A stretch of 64,000 nt of DNA, taken from contig OU612065.1 of NCBI GenBank assembly GCA_914767715.1, positions 26,412,001-26,476,000 of the forward strand. Reading direction: 5' to 3'. This document shows positions 9,300 to 24,200 of the stretch, one piece after another. The position numbers and the translations under genes are program-made. This stretch comes from Membranipora membranacea. Lineage: Eukaryota > Bryozoa > Gymnolaemata > Cheilostomatida > Membraniporidae. The notes below the pieces were generated by a model. The model made no database searches and was not told where the DNA came from. It saw only the letters and a list, made by a program, of their open reading frames with translations. Numbering within the stretch: position 1 is the first letter of the stretch; every line of letters begins with the position of its first letter.

Positions 9300-12200
9300 C
9301 TACCAAGTTACCCTCAAAGTTTTGCCCAGAGGCTGAAAACATGCATACAATAACAGGGGGCGTCAGGTAGGGGTAAGAGTTTGAGGGGGTGGGGGCTCAA
9401 ATTAACCGGACTAGAGCACGTCAAGGAAGGACTATTGTACCTGAGATGATAGTTCAGCGGGGAGTGAGCTGGCAGCCTCAGCGACTTGGTTCCAAGGATT
9501 CTCCGCTATAATGGCACCTACTGATTGAGGAAATAAGATGTTATTGTCATGAATATATGACATTAGAAGAGTTGAATAGTAATAATTGAATAGGAATGAT
9601 AGTATCTATTTGTATAGCAGGAAGGGAAAGACAAGCATAATTAAATCTTGGCGTTACATATACATGTTTCCGCAGTACATATACATGTTTCTGCATTATT
9701 TTTGCTCAGAAACTGAAGCTAGATAATTAAAAAGATATTAAGAGGTATGAACCATTATCTCTGTGATTATAAATTCCTATAAACCACTGTAGGAAATTAT
9801 TCGGAAGGTGATATATATAGGAGTGGTTATAGCTGTGTAATATGACACATAACTCAACTGTAATGGTCTGTGTTAACAATATTTACCAAGCGGAGGAGAG
9901 AACTTTGTCAGATAGTTTCTGAGGCAGCCGATTATATGAACGGCTGCACATTTAACAGGCTGAACTTTCTACAGAATATTGTAACCATAGGTTCGTGGAA
10001 ACCAACAGATCAGAAAGATTTTGCACAACAATAAAAATGCGTTACCACAAATAATATATCAACTAACATAATATCATAATACATGTTTACCTTTAATACA
10101 ATTGTCATGGATGATGAAGACAAATAAGGCTTCTAGCAGACTAATGCAGGTTGTGACAATTTGTACATGGAAAGGTTTCCTCCACAATAAAAATTTGTTA
10201 CGATTAAAATACTAAATAATTTATTCGTATTACAACACATGTTTATGTATTATGCAGATACAATGCATGATAAAGATTAAGCCAACACCATAATATTATT
10301 CTGGCAGGTTTGACTAATCCAATGAGACAGGTTTACTCACTGAGACCAGATCTTGCAGTAGATAAAAGTATATGATTCTCATCTCAGCGTATGTAAAGCC
10401 GTGCAGGCTACCTGCGGCTAACACCTCAATGTCCTCTCCTCCGTATGTGAGGAAACATGTCCTGATATCCTGAGTTAGACATGTCAGATGTGCTGCCCTA
10501 AAATATGTTAACAATATAAATAAATATATAATAAAATATTTGAATACAACAAACAGATAATAAGGCTAGATGGCAGACAATTACTTATGCAGTGGGAAAC
10601 CTATATTTTTAATGGGTACTAGTTGTTTGTATTTAGATAGAGAGCATCACAGTCAGAGGCAGAAGGTTGTATTTTAAACTTGACTGCGGACAGTCACACC
10701 AATGTAATATAATATGGCAATAATACACACCATAACTGAAGAAAAGCAAGTTTGAATAGTGGTTTGGAGCTGTCCAGGGCATAGATAAGTGATGAAGGTG
10801 ATAATCGGTACGGCTTTACCACCTGTAAAGCAAAGTAATGTGATATAATTTTAAGCGATTGTAACAGAAGGTTTTTGGCAACATTCCAGAATTCTCAGTC
10901 TAATTTAGAAAACTGTTTGTTCTCATTTCATAAACAGCCTGTGGTCCAGCCAGAGACTATAGATATATCCATAGTCTCTGGTCCAGCTTCAACTGATTTT
11001 AACTAAGTTAGGACAAGAAGGTACTGCTAAAAAGGAATAATCACTTTGAGAAGATCAACAAGGTGTTGCCATATATGGCAAACATATAGGGTTAATCCAC
11101 TGCAGATATCAAATTAGCATTACTAAGAAAACAAAGAGTATAGATAAGACTTACTGGTATTTTATATTTTATGACACAGCTGTATAGAGCATTGAGGGTG
11201 TTAATAGTAGATAGCAGTAAAGTTTCATCTCTGGATTTCAGGTAGAAGTACAGATAGTCTCTTAATTCCTCACTGTTCACAATCATATAAGCAACTGAAA
11301 GCATAAAATAGGGCTAATAATGATACCAAATCACCAATATGATGTAATGAGATGGATTCAAGTCATCATGTAAATGCTTTGTAAATGGACAGCAGGGTGT
11401 GCCTCATCAACGAGTGAATGCCTCATCAACTATCAATGATAAGCTCAAACATTAATGCAGCTTCTAATGAGGGTGTGGTGAAGGCGGTAAGCTGTCGATC
11501 GATCTGGTGTGACAGCGTATCATTTCAGATTTTTTAGATCAGCCATGTAGAATAGAAAGGGTATAATAATGATAATGGACCATGAAATGGCCGACTTTCA
11601 ACATCAGAAAATTTAAACATCTGATATGGTATTTACATAGTTTTTGATGTATCCTGGTGATATATAGACATGTGTGTCCGAAAACAATTAGCGATCAAGA
11701 TGAAGCAACATTCATAAAAAAAACCAGTATCTTCAAAGGCTGGAAATTATATCGCAAAAAAGAGCTGAAACTGATTAGTCAGCCGGACCCCATAGGTACA
11801 CCCGTAATTTTGCATGACCCATGTCCTATGATGTCTCAACATTCCATATCTACTGATAGAGAAGGTTATCACCCTACATCTAAAGTCAAATATGTCAGCA
11901 AATAAAACCTGCCCGTCAAAACGTTCACACACAATAGCCTTTACCTATACACCCTTCCTGGGCCTGATACTTCCTACTTGCGCAACTATTTGGAAAGAAG
12001 AAAATTGAGCTCTGAGGTGGTGAATTTGGACAAAAGCAAAACCGGCATAGTTTGACGTTGGCACTACTAAAAAGACTTGGCTGACAAATAGTGACACCGA
12101 GGTGCCCACAGCCAGCAGAAAAGAACTTGTGAGAGCTTGAACCAAAATATGGACAGTGGATTGAGTAGGCCCCTAAATTTTCTAACCCACTATAACTATG

Positions 12201-15200
12201 ATGAGCTTTTCAATCCATTTGGGGTACATGACGTAATCTTACCTGAAGAATCATTAGCACTGATAGAATGATAAGCCATAGTTACTATGATGTTCTGAAA
12301 CAGCACCCCTATCTGAGAGCACAATTTATCTGTGTGCAGGGAGTGCAGTACTAAAAAAAATCAAACAGTGACCAACGTTATAGCAAGAATAACAAAATAA
12401 TATACCCAGTCTGTGGCAGTAAACAGACATTACAAGGGTTAAGGAAAAACGTTGGTCACTGGATAACACCGTACATTATCTTAAATTACAATATGGGTGG
12501 GATGTTTTGCAGCTTCTTGATGCTGCTGACAAGTTCAGTATCAAATTGTGTATTTAAATATCATACCATTAAGAAAAATTTTACCTTTCTGCAGAAGTTT
12601 GACTAGTCTGCTATCAATCCTGCGTTTAGTACCAGCTTGTAGCACAGATAATACCAAGTTCAAATAATATGATGCGTGAATATCTGCAAACAGAACACAG
12701 CTATCAGTATTTATACTTGGTTAAAACAAAATACTATACGTAATAACAAATGAGTGAGAAAAGCACTTGCAATGGGGCCCATTTTTATTTGGAAGTTATC
12801 TACTCTTATTCAGAGATTTCTATTAGAAATGTCATATTATATAATCCATTTATGTAAGTTAAATGTGTGATATTTGCTATGGAGACATCAGTGACAAAAC
12901 AACATTGTAGATTTTAAGGTGATAATTGGGCAGAAATGTGTCACAAAATTCCATGCAAATCTTGCCACCATATGATAAAAAACTTCATGCATTTTTGTTC
13001 TGGTATTCTTGTAGATAACTTTGATCAAAAGATCAAGAAACATTCAAATTTTGCCAAGTAACATCCTAAACCTGTAATGTCTGGATGAGAGTGTTCGTTG
13101 ATGATAAGCTTACCTGTTTGGAGGTCGGAGGAATGTAAACACAACTCACAACATCTTATCTCAAGTATATTATAAGCGACCATCTGCTGCTCCTGGGGAG
13201 CTGACTACAACAAAAACATTAACTACGCTTCATGATTTACAGTCTGAATACTTTTTTTTTTCAACTCAAGACAGGTAGTACATCTGATACATGCAGGAGT
13301 AGGAGGTGGCTCAGTGGTTAGAGCGCCGGTCCTTCAGCATGCAAGTGTTGAAGGTCGTGGGTTCCCACTGCAGTCCACTGACTACTGGGGATTGTTGGAC
13401 CCCCAGGAATGCTCAGAACTGACTACAAACTGAGAGAAAATTGGCTCAAACATTGCAGCCTCGCCCTAGAGGCACAAACTATTGGTCACCTCGATGTGGT
13501 GAGTGATTATTATTTTTTTTTAACCAACATTTTATATGAAGCCTATTGTAATCATAAACTATGCTCAGTTGGAAACTGAAGAAATGATTTTCTCGTTTGA
13601 ATGATGCTAAGAAATAGGAATGGCAAATGACAAAGGTTGCCCTTTTTAACAAAATCCAACAAATATCCGATCAGTTTTGAAATTGAATTCATACTGTATC
13701 CTTAGTTCATCACACAATCTTTTTATTTTGCAAACCTGCAAGGTTGTCCTTAGAGAATCTATGATCTTTGCAGCCAAATCATCTTCAATCTTGTTTTCTA
13801 GCAGCAGGATCTACAACAGGTAACAGCAAAAATTGTCATATAATTAGGTTTCTATTATACACTTTGCCACTAGCCCCGTATCTTTGTTCAAGGTTATATT
13901 TACAATGAGAAACTGAGGCAAGAGTCATTTACGCCCAAACTACAAAAAATTGGAGAAGTGCTTCAATAATACCAGCTTTAGCCCCGACCCAATCATTGAC
14001 CAACCAACCAGTACGGAACTATCTTCGAAGGTGAAATTATCCCCTTTAGTGGGCAGAGGAGACAACTTCCAAAGTTTTCATCTGTACAAATGAAAATTTA
14101 CACAGTACAAAAAGCCACATATACACATGCTCCTCACATTGCAACACCTCAATGAATAAGGAAGATCAGCTGTTCTGAGAGCAATTGAATACAGAACACA
14201 CTCACCATGAAGGCATCTAGTATATGGGGCTGTCTCATTAAACCGTTTATTAGTATGGTACTTTTAGGGCTACTAGTTCCATCAAACTCCTCACAGCATT
14301 TCAATAACTGAGAAAACAAGAGATGAACATTATTGTAAGATCTTATTTCATTAAATTCCCCTCAAATCGAATTAAGGCAAACATGGTGCATTCAGACCAT
14401 ACCCACAATGCAAATTCTACAAGAAATTACCAGCTAGATGGTTTCAATCTTATATATAGTGTTAAAATTGAGTTGATTTCACCATCAACATATCATATCA
14501 TATATTATATAAACCAAGTCATACAATTCAAACATTATGGACCAAACTGAGAAATTCAGGACATTGCATATAGAATACACATCAGTATGCTCTTTTGGTT
14601 ATTACTCTCCGAATTCTAAGGAAAGGACTGGTTGCAGCACCATATAAAGTGTATATAAACTAACCAGTCTCTCAGACAGCAGGGATGATGTGTTAGTCAC
14701 TTCATATACCCAGCTGAGTAAATCTGTGTCAGCAGGGAGGGTGACAGTGCTACTCAGTCTCTGTGAGATACAATCTAACAGGAACGGTGATAACCCTACA
14801 ATGACAAAGAACAATACAAGCTCTTTTTTTAAAAAGAGATTATATATGGAGGGATAATTATAAGTGTATTGTCTTCTTTTTGCACAGGAAAGGACAATCC
14901 TAACACTGACATTAAAACTGTATCTTATTCCTATTGGCTGTTGAGTGAAGGCTATACATTTCAAGTCAGTTACATGCAGCTCACTAATGCACGGATCGCT
15001 CTGAATTTTGGTCACAGCCTGTGAACCGGTACCAGTATTTCTTTTGTTGGACGGTAAAAGTGGAAACCAGCAGACGTTCACATATGTGCATTCATGTGAT
15101 CGACAGACAGCAACACACTTCACTTTTAGATTGGAAAAATTAAAGTAGCTTTTGTCTCGGTATGAAACTTGTGGTGTGAGCTTCCAATGAGCTCTAGATG

Positions 15201-18200
15201 TGATGAGGATAATTCATAAATACAGAATTACCTTGCTTCATTGATCCTGGTAGATTCTGCAGATACGGCTCTTGAGAATTGTTCAGCTCTGCATGACAAC
15301 TCTACAAGAGCAAATGACATTGATGAATTACAAATAGAATCTTGGGGCAAATTGAAGACTCAATCTCAACACACTTCATACACAGGAGATTAAGTTGCCA
15401 GAGTGGCTGTTTGTGAGATTATGTGACGTTCAATCACAGCCAGCCCTTAATGGCGTTCAGGATCGTCATTCTGAACACCATTGAGGGCTGCCTGTGCGTT
15501 CAATTAGCAAGCACACAGAAAAAGAGGGCTTGATAAAAGAATACCACAAGGTTTTAGTTAAAGCCATTCGCGCTCTTTACCTATCCATAATATGTATTCA
15601 TGCAAAGGGATACATCCCTCAAGAGGGAAACCGGGATACGCCAGAAAACAGAATTTCCAAACTATCAAAGTTACCGCAAGTAGCCGAGCTAGTCGTATCA
15701 AATGAGCCCGATCCATATTCCGGATAATTTCAGCGTCATATTGGCCTGAAGCCAGTTCTAACATGTTTCTGCAGGTCAAAGAACGGAATCTGAAATACAA
15801 AAACAGTCTCTATGTTATTGAGTGACTGAACATTAATTGATCACCGACCATGAACATCATCAGTTGACTCATTGATGGAAAGTGAGAGATGGTCAAGGCA
15901 GAAGCCTTTCGATATCGAGCGTGAGGAAAGGTCAAACTTCTCAATGGCCCATACCCTACAAATGATGAGCACATTGCAAACAGTAACTTCTTACCAATAA
16001 ATGAATACTAAATTTGAATACTCTATCCCATATTACCCTCCGCTACCCCATCTGGAAGATATGCATAAAATCATCGTGACGACATGAGATAAAAGATGAA
16101 GTAGTACCAACCTTTGATCTGTCATGTAAAGGGCACTCAATATGTCGATACAGGCGCAGAGAGAATCTTTATCCGAGGGGAGGAATATCTCATTCAAAAG
16201 GCTGTGAGAATTATCTAAAGAGATAAGCCATAACGCATGCATTTCAGGTATTGGGATTTGGGAATAGCCCGTGACAAAAGTGTCGAAAGATTTTTCGATT
16301 GATGTGAATTCCGCTTGAATACATCGTACTGAGAAGAGCTCATTATTTGTCTTAGCTGGAATTATATATGACTGGAGCTGTCCTCCTAGTCCTAAAAATG
16401 CAGGTTTGTTTGTTTATATTCTACTTTATGACAAATTGGAAGCTTACCAGGGATTTTAGTGATAGCCCGCGGGGAGATTCTAACTGATTCACCATCTTGC
16501 TTGTATATATAACAGACTACTTGAGATATAAAATCTGTTATTGGGCTGTGCTGACACCCATTATCCCTGGGGACAAAGAATGACTGGATTATGATACAGC
16601 TTGGGCCTGCCAGAAGTTTTTGTGTACACATAACTCCCAAATTATAGGTTAGGTCAGGTTTATCATTTCAATCCATGTATCAACAAGCAATAAAATTTGA
16701 TTGGTACATGAAAATGAAAAATTTTAACTTTGTTGGAAGCTGACATGTAGTAAGGGAAAACGCTCTTTAAACCCTTTTGTGTCCTGCACTTTGGTGGGCA
16801 ATAAATGGTATGTAGGTGAGAGGATACCTTTGTACAGTTAAAAACAACACAACTAAAAAGAGGATGGCCTTCATTGGACACAATAATATTGTTAAAAACA
16901 GTTTTAGATATCTCAGAAATAAAATCACAGAGAGAAGGTAGCTCTAAAAATTCAAGTCTTTCAGCATAATCCATGTCGGGTTTGATTATTTTCGTGGCTG
17001 AATCCTGTACATGTTCTAAGGAAGGCGCAATCCAGTAAGTTTTTATTTATGAAGATAGTTGTAAACATTGAGCAGCACTCACCAGTGTTTCAGATTTAGA
17101 GAGAGAATCAGACCTCCGGATTTGATAAACTGATTGATGAATTGTTGAACTTGAGTGGAATTCTGACTTATAAGGGAGTTCAGCAACTGAAAGACAGCCT
17201 GAGGTATATCTGCTGTCATATCCTCATTCTCAAGCATTCTCTACAAAATCATCGATCAATAAAGCATTGAGGTACCTAGTCTAAACGCTCAAACGGCGGG
17301 TTAGTGGCATTACATTGGTTTGATAAGGTAATGTCACTAACTGGCATTCCAGCTGTCTGAGCATTTAGACTGTGGGCTACCAAGATCTCTGTATTGGGGA
17401 AAGCATCTGTAAGTCATCAGTGAATACTTACTTCATGACTGGTCGGCTTGACTGGCTGGCTTTATGGGAATATCAGCCGAATAGTATCAGGTAAGCACCA
17501 GCCTCTTCCAATCTGATGAATGAATCACTATCAGTTTTTCAATTTGACTCAAAAACAGTTTGTACTATGTGAAATCACTTGAGATCATAGACTTAATAAT
17601 AATAAACCTTTTTATTATTAATAAATTCTACGCTTGACATGTATTACTACATGTATGGCTCTAGTCACTTTATATTCTGTATCTTACTTCAAAGAGAGCC
17701 AGTAACGCCTCGTCAATAGCTGACATCACTGTGGCACAGAGTTGTCTCCTCTGGTCTGGAGTGTTTAGTGTATTATCTGAGGTATCACAATGCGTTATAT
17801 ACCTACAAGAGTAAGACTCACAAATGACATATGTGACAGCAGCCATCGGTCTGCTAGCTTGATTTTGAGAAAATAGTGGACCATTGGCCTGAAGTAAAAT
17901 TGTATGTGTTCCAAGAATATGCAGCAGAAATTTTCAAGGACATAATCTGAATCATATTTTGGCTCTGTCATATTTCACAACCTTGACGTGTTGGAGTGAT
18001 TAAAACTGAAACAAACTGACACAGGAAAACCATACCATACCTGTTTCAGACCTAGATTAAGTTTGATCCAGTGTGCCTGCATTCGGGTTTGTTCCCCTTC
18101 TACTGATATGTGGGGCTGTGAGGGGGGAACAACTCCAAATGCAGACAAACTGGATCAGACTTGGTCTATCCAAGACCATACCTAGCAGCTTTGTCACAGA

Positions 18201-21200
18201 GGCGTACAGATAAAAGGAAGAGTTGCTGCATATGACTGATCTGTTGCATGGGAGACAGAGAGAGTTTCACAGTCAGACCTTGTATTATCTCAGTAAGTAA
18301 AACAGTGCAGCCGGCACCTGGCATCTTCATTCTATAACCAAGAAAAAATTAGGAGAGCATCATAACAAAATGACAGACATGGTTTAACTGTATTTTTATA
18401 TACTAGGTGAACCGATGTGAACACCAGGGAAGCAAAATAATTGGATCAAAAAAGTATGTAGGATTTATCGCCAAGAAGCGCAAATAAATTTTAATAAAGC
18501 AAGGAGTTAAACTAAAGACATATCAAGAACAACAAATTACGGACCATTCAAATTTCTATCAAAGCTGATAATTAACTGATACAAATATCTTGCTGATTGG
18601 CCCTGGTAGTTATTTCCATCAGTTAAGAATTTGAAATTTTCATCAAATGATATCATTCATATGCTAATAAAACTTACTCGAAAAATTGTAGAATGAGCTG
18701 CAGGCTCTGCAGAAGAGCTTTAACCTCCAGACCCATCTGTATAGTGATCTGTCTGGTCAGATTGAACATCAGTATATCTGTCTTGTTAGCTAACTCCAGA
18801 CGAGGGTCTTTGATCCTGTAAAACATTCCATTTTGCATACTATACAAGAGGAGACAAACACAAAAAATATTGATAAAAAAATAAATGATGTGATATATAA
18901 AATGATATGTAAAAAATTCTTGTAAAATTTACCAGCCGCAGTTAACAGTAAGTCAAGCAGCATATTGGCTAAATAACACTTCAAAATGAAATTTTCTGCC
19001 ATGAGAACTATTTGAAATCTTTAAATTTTGTAGCAGGGCTCAATCTCACCAAAAACATCACTTTTATTTTTAAATTAATAATTGGTACTTCTGCAAATCA
19101 AACCTTTCTGGCTGGTATGGCAGCATGCACATTGACCATTGACCGATTCACAAACGGCAAGATTCATGTTGATGAGGCTTACTTGGTCAGCAGCAGAGAT
19201 ATTGTCTGCATAGCTTTGGCCAGGACCTCATCAGCTCTGATGTGAGCAAAGTGCAGACAGCAACGTAACAAACTCTCTAATCCTGAAGGAGAGAAAAAGT
19301 CGAGAAGACCAACCAGAGTACAGCGAATAGCAAATAGAATGGCATCAAAACCCATCAAAACCTAAGAATATTTACAAAACATTTCCACTGATATGCATGT
19401 CCTAGTAATTAGCCTTTGGTAGATGTTTGGTGTCAATGGTCTATCCATCAGGCAGATCCACATTGCGCACTACGAGATCCCGGTTCTCATCTACCAGATG
19501 CAGCTGTTTGATTTTGATACTTCTACACCATACACAACAGTCTTGGGAATAAATTAGATAGAGGCATTATTTACCATATTTTGTAGAGGAGTTGCCGCCC
19601 CTGTTTTCACACATAGCATGTATGCAGTCGACGGCTGAGCTCAAGTAATCTCTGTTTTGGGTGCTTAGACTGTCACAAATCACATCTGGAAAATCAATGA
19701 CATGTCATAGTATCATAGTATTAGCAGAAGACATATTATAGTATTTCTCCCTAATATTGATAAAACTATCACCCCTGATGGTGGACCCATATTTGTGCTT
19801 CTTTGTTGCCAGCCACATCATAGCTGCAAAAATACAAGTATCTTGTTTATATGAAGACCAGTATGGTGAGCATTGAAATGCATATGCTTGTAATTGCATG
19901 TAGAAAGCAAGTGTGGCAAGTATACCAATGTGGCTCAGCACTGCGTGTTTTGCTTATTTTTGAAGATCTGTTCTGGCGATAATACCATTCCGCATTGTTA
20001 CAAAACAATCAGGTTTCTGCCATTATCACATCACAAACGGCAATCACATCACACAAAAGCGATGACATCACAAAGCAATCTGATGATATCAGGCATCATA
20101 ACCTTTTTCCAGGTCTACTTGTTCAATGTAACACCCTTCAAAATGTAAACCCAGATAGATGTTTTACTTATTTCTGCTAAACTTAAAATCTTCTCTCAGC
20201 AGAGCTTAGCTCACATAGAATGTGGGGAGTATCATGAGCGAAGCGTATCGCTGACATTAGAACAAGCCGGCCGGCAGATTTAGCTTAAATGTTTTGTGCC
20301 TGCGAAAAATCATAAGCCCATTAGCATTTCCTGATGATGGAAGCCATTGCTCATTACAGCTTCTTAAATGTCAAGCCATAATAACCATCGATATTAGTTT
20401 TAAGCTAACAGCCTTCTCCTAATTATCTTCACCAACTGTGTTGCTAAGTTAAAACTATCGCTGCTTCATAAAATTTACAATTAGACGTCTAAAGGCCGCC
20501 GCACAATCAATTAACCAGCATCCTCAGATAACTTTGTACTAATTTGCAATTCTTTGTATCATAATGCACATTATCATGGTATTCCACGCTAAGTTAAGGA
20601 TACTTTTTATGGACCAAGCAGTAAAGATGTGTGAGGATTCGCACTAAATCTACAAACAGTAGAGGGTTAATTGCCATTGCCATGTTTAGACAAAGAAAGG
20701 AGAAGTATCTCTGCTGTCGGTGTTTATTGTATATTCATTCATTGATACAGTACCTCTGATACCAGAATATAATACGTCATAGCAAAGTTAATACGTGGAT
20801 GGCCCGTTGCTGCTTGTATTTGCCATGAAAGGGGATTTTCTTGTTCAGCTTCTGCGCTAACATCTGCTAAATAAACACTTTTACTTTTTACAAATGGAAG
20901 TTCTCGGTCTAAAACTGAATGCGAAACTTAAGAAATAGTAAAAATTAGTATTGAAACAAGAGAGAGCCGCTCCATCGTTGCGATATAAACCAGTGATCAA
21001 TACTAATGATCGAACACAGAATGACCTGATTTCATTCTGCGTTCTTATAAAATCATGGCTTTTCTTAAACAACGGCCTGGTCAATGTGATCTTGGCCTGA
21101 ATTCAAGCCTTCAATAAAACAAATTTGAACCCGTTATCTCTCTTCAAATCGCAAAAATACGCATGAATCGGAGCAAATCCAAAATGCTGATGCACGTTGG

Positions 21201-24200
21201 CTTGCCCCCCTATTCAGGATGATTTGCCCAAAGGTTCGCAGCCTATCCAGTGAGTGACATCGGCATAAGGTTGCAACGTGAAATAGCAGAGCTGGCCATA
21301 CCCAGCATGTCAGCCAGTTTTTAGATATTAAATGATATAAAATCTAAGTCTATGTGCCATTGAAGGAATGTTTGATATGGTGCAATATTTTCTCAGATAT
21401 AGAAAAGGCGATATATTAAACTCATGAACAGCCTCACAATAATAGACCTATGAGGCTGCATTATACTGCAGATTTTTCTTACATATTTTTCCGTCAGAAT
21501 ATTTGGTCAGATTCTTCTTTTATATAAACTATCATTGGGAGGAAACAAAAATCTGCATTTTGAGACAATGTCAGATTTTTGGTATCTCAAAATGATAGCT
21601 TATATAGAAAAAACTCTGACGGAAAAATCTGGTCAGAGGAATCTGCAGTATAAATGCACTTTGAGGACAAAAGCTTCCATACCTAGCATGTCAGCCTGTG
21701 ACAGGGCAGTAGAGAACCTCCTAGAGTTACTATCGCTCAGTATCAGAGTGATCAGCTCACAGACATAACGGGATACAGAGAGATCTGAGGCTAGAATCAC
21801 TTTCTTCATAACCAGCTCCAGGGCTGGAAAACCCATGAGCCATGTAACAGATTTAGGCTGATACTTTACGGCTAGTTTGAGAAGAATTTCTGTTAACAAA
21901 CAATGATACAGTTATAAATGATCATTCGTATTTTGGGGCGTTTTGAACAGCAATGCTAGATCAAAATTTATTTTTGCAGAGTTCTACAGGTGCCGGTGAA
22001 TTGAACCCAGGTTGGTTTTAATTACTTCGGCCAGCCCCTTCTCAAATGATCATTTAATGGAGTAATGTAAGGATGAGATAAACTGTGGTTGGTGAAATAT
22101 CAAATGTAAAATTATTGAGCTATTTGATATAACAATTCTAAAATTATGTTATCCAGATGTCCTGAATTTAGCTAACAGCATCACAGTATTTCCACCATCA
22201 GGTTAGCTCAAGTCTTTTACTATCTTGTCAGATGGAAGTTTGCTGAAGTACCTTAAACATATTAACATACAAATTGTAAATCAATATATAACTTGTAATA
22301 CCAGATGTAGAAGGAGCGATCATTAAGCGGTAGAGATGACCTATTGATGAGATACCTGCTGTTTGAATTTGACAATCTTTATCCCCGAGCTCGATGAGTT
22401 TAATTAACTCTGAGAGTATGATCTTAGCGTGGCCCTGACTAACAGAATACACATCTATCAAAGTCGACAGGCAGCTTAGGGCGGGTAACACTGCATCTGG
22501 CTCCTGTATACCCTTCAATATATTACTGACAGTAACATCACCTAAAAATATATCAAACAGGGTCGTAGCTTACAAAAATGTTGAGGGAGGCAAACAAGTA
22601 TAACCAGGTGGGGGGGGGCCTCTGTGAGGTCCTCCTTTGGGGTCTGGGGATACGACCAAGCCTCAAAAGGCATTTAAATGTGGATAAGTGGTAAAAGGAA
22701 GACCAAATCGAGCGGATTGACATGAATTATTCAATTATCATGTTTAAGGCCATTTGATTTAGCATTCTAGAAGAGGCAGTGCCTACCTGCCTCCCCTAGA
22801 GCTACCGGTCTGTCAAATATGATTGACACTACAATCAGGTAAAATAATTATAAAAACATGCATTACTTAAATTAGAAATGTTAGATATAGTTCAAACAAA
22901 CTCTTGGGCTAAGAACTGAGGGCATGTGAGGCAATCTATGTACATAGGGGGAGTAGGTCATAACATAATACATGATAGACAAAAAGTATGTTTATCGATA
23001 TCAAATTCTCTGGCGCCTTCATTGCAGATGCTATCCATCTATGACCCAACTTTAAAGGAACTGTTGCGTCCATAATATCCACCCTGTACCAAGGATTGGT
23101 CAGTGGTTAGGTATTGCCAATGGCTTTTATTTAACCCAAGTTAGATACCAGATCAATGAAAGGTTGTCAGTGCTGGGGGAGGGGGATAACTCACCATATT
23201 GGTTTATGATATTTTGTGTGTTCTCTCCCGATATGATGATCTGTAAAAGTCTCAATGTGATCACGTTATCTATCTGCCGTGTATTCGAAGTCAACTGTAA
23301 AACAAATTGAGCGAAAAATCCCTCAATATAGTACTGACCCAAAGCAAAGCAATCTGAAATATTTCAGTTTATTACATCATGTGTCCATTGATCTTGAGGG
23401 TCTTTCAATTAAAAACAGCCACAATCACAATCCAATAGCATGAGACCAGCTGAGCTCCCTTTTTTCCCAATTTGGTCGCTCAATGATGAAACAAAATACA
23501 TTCTTAGTAAACGATTTGGGATCGAACGAATTTGATTAATTCAAAGACCGAAAGAGCAAGAATTTTGGGCAAAGTTATAGTGGTAATTTGCTTTAAAAAG
23601 TATTGCTCATTCTAATTGAAAGACGACCCTGTATAGTTGATTGGAAGAAGAGATTTATACACTACGTACCCATTTGGCGATCGATGCCCTTATAGAGAGT
23701 TTCCCAGTATCCAGCTCTGCTAAACCCATTGTGACTAAAATTTATCAAGAATTTTTGTGCTGGTGAACCTGTGTCAATAGTAACAAAATAGTTGATCACA
23801 ATACGCATTTTGTAAGAGAATATATCATAAAATGAAATGTGCCTATCAACACTCAACATGTGGGTGAAAATGGCCACAAAACAATTTCAATCAGTTTTAA
23901 AAAAAAACAAAACAACCAATTTTATGCTTCGACAATAAATTCACTTAAAATTAAAGAAATGAGTTTTACGAATTCATTTCATAATACCATACTTTACAAA
24001 TGACATCATACCTTCCAATGTTGTCTCTTTGACACTTGATACTGATGTCAACCCAGCTCCTAAAAATATTATGATGATTTATCGAGCGTTATGCCGCAAA
24101 TGTAGATGTATGACGAAAAGGTGTGTGTCTTTAAGGATTTTCACTTCTATATGGCTTCCCATCTAAGCTATCCAAAATCTAGTGCTAGCTAACATTTAGT

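Noticed and set aside
16663-17015. Open frame on the minus strand as an additional exon of the solenoid gene.
   Set aside because: No acceptor or donor choice keeps phase with its neighbours. Exon 17240-17083 joins exon 16566-16448 directly with agreeing phase through an excellent acceptor (TTCTTTGTCCCCAG).
19342-19361. A 10-bp tandem duplication (GCATCAAAAC/CCATCAAAAC) seemed to break the frame of the 9300-25217 gene.
   Set aside because: A better acceptor with a strong pyrimidine tract (TTTTTCTCTCCTTCAG on the minus strand) lies further in, ending the exon at 19282. With it the phase is correct and the duplication is intronic.
19439-19545. A minus-strand open stretch of about 35 codons within an intron, possibly a retroelement fragment.
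   Set aside because: Too short, without recognisable reverse transcriptase, protease or integrase motifs, and not needed for the frame of the surrounding gene.
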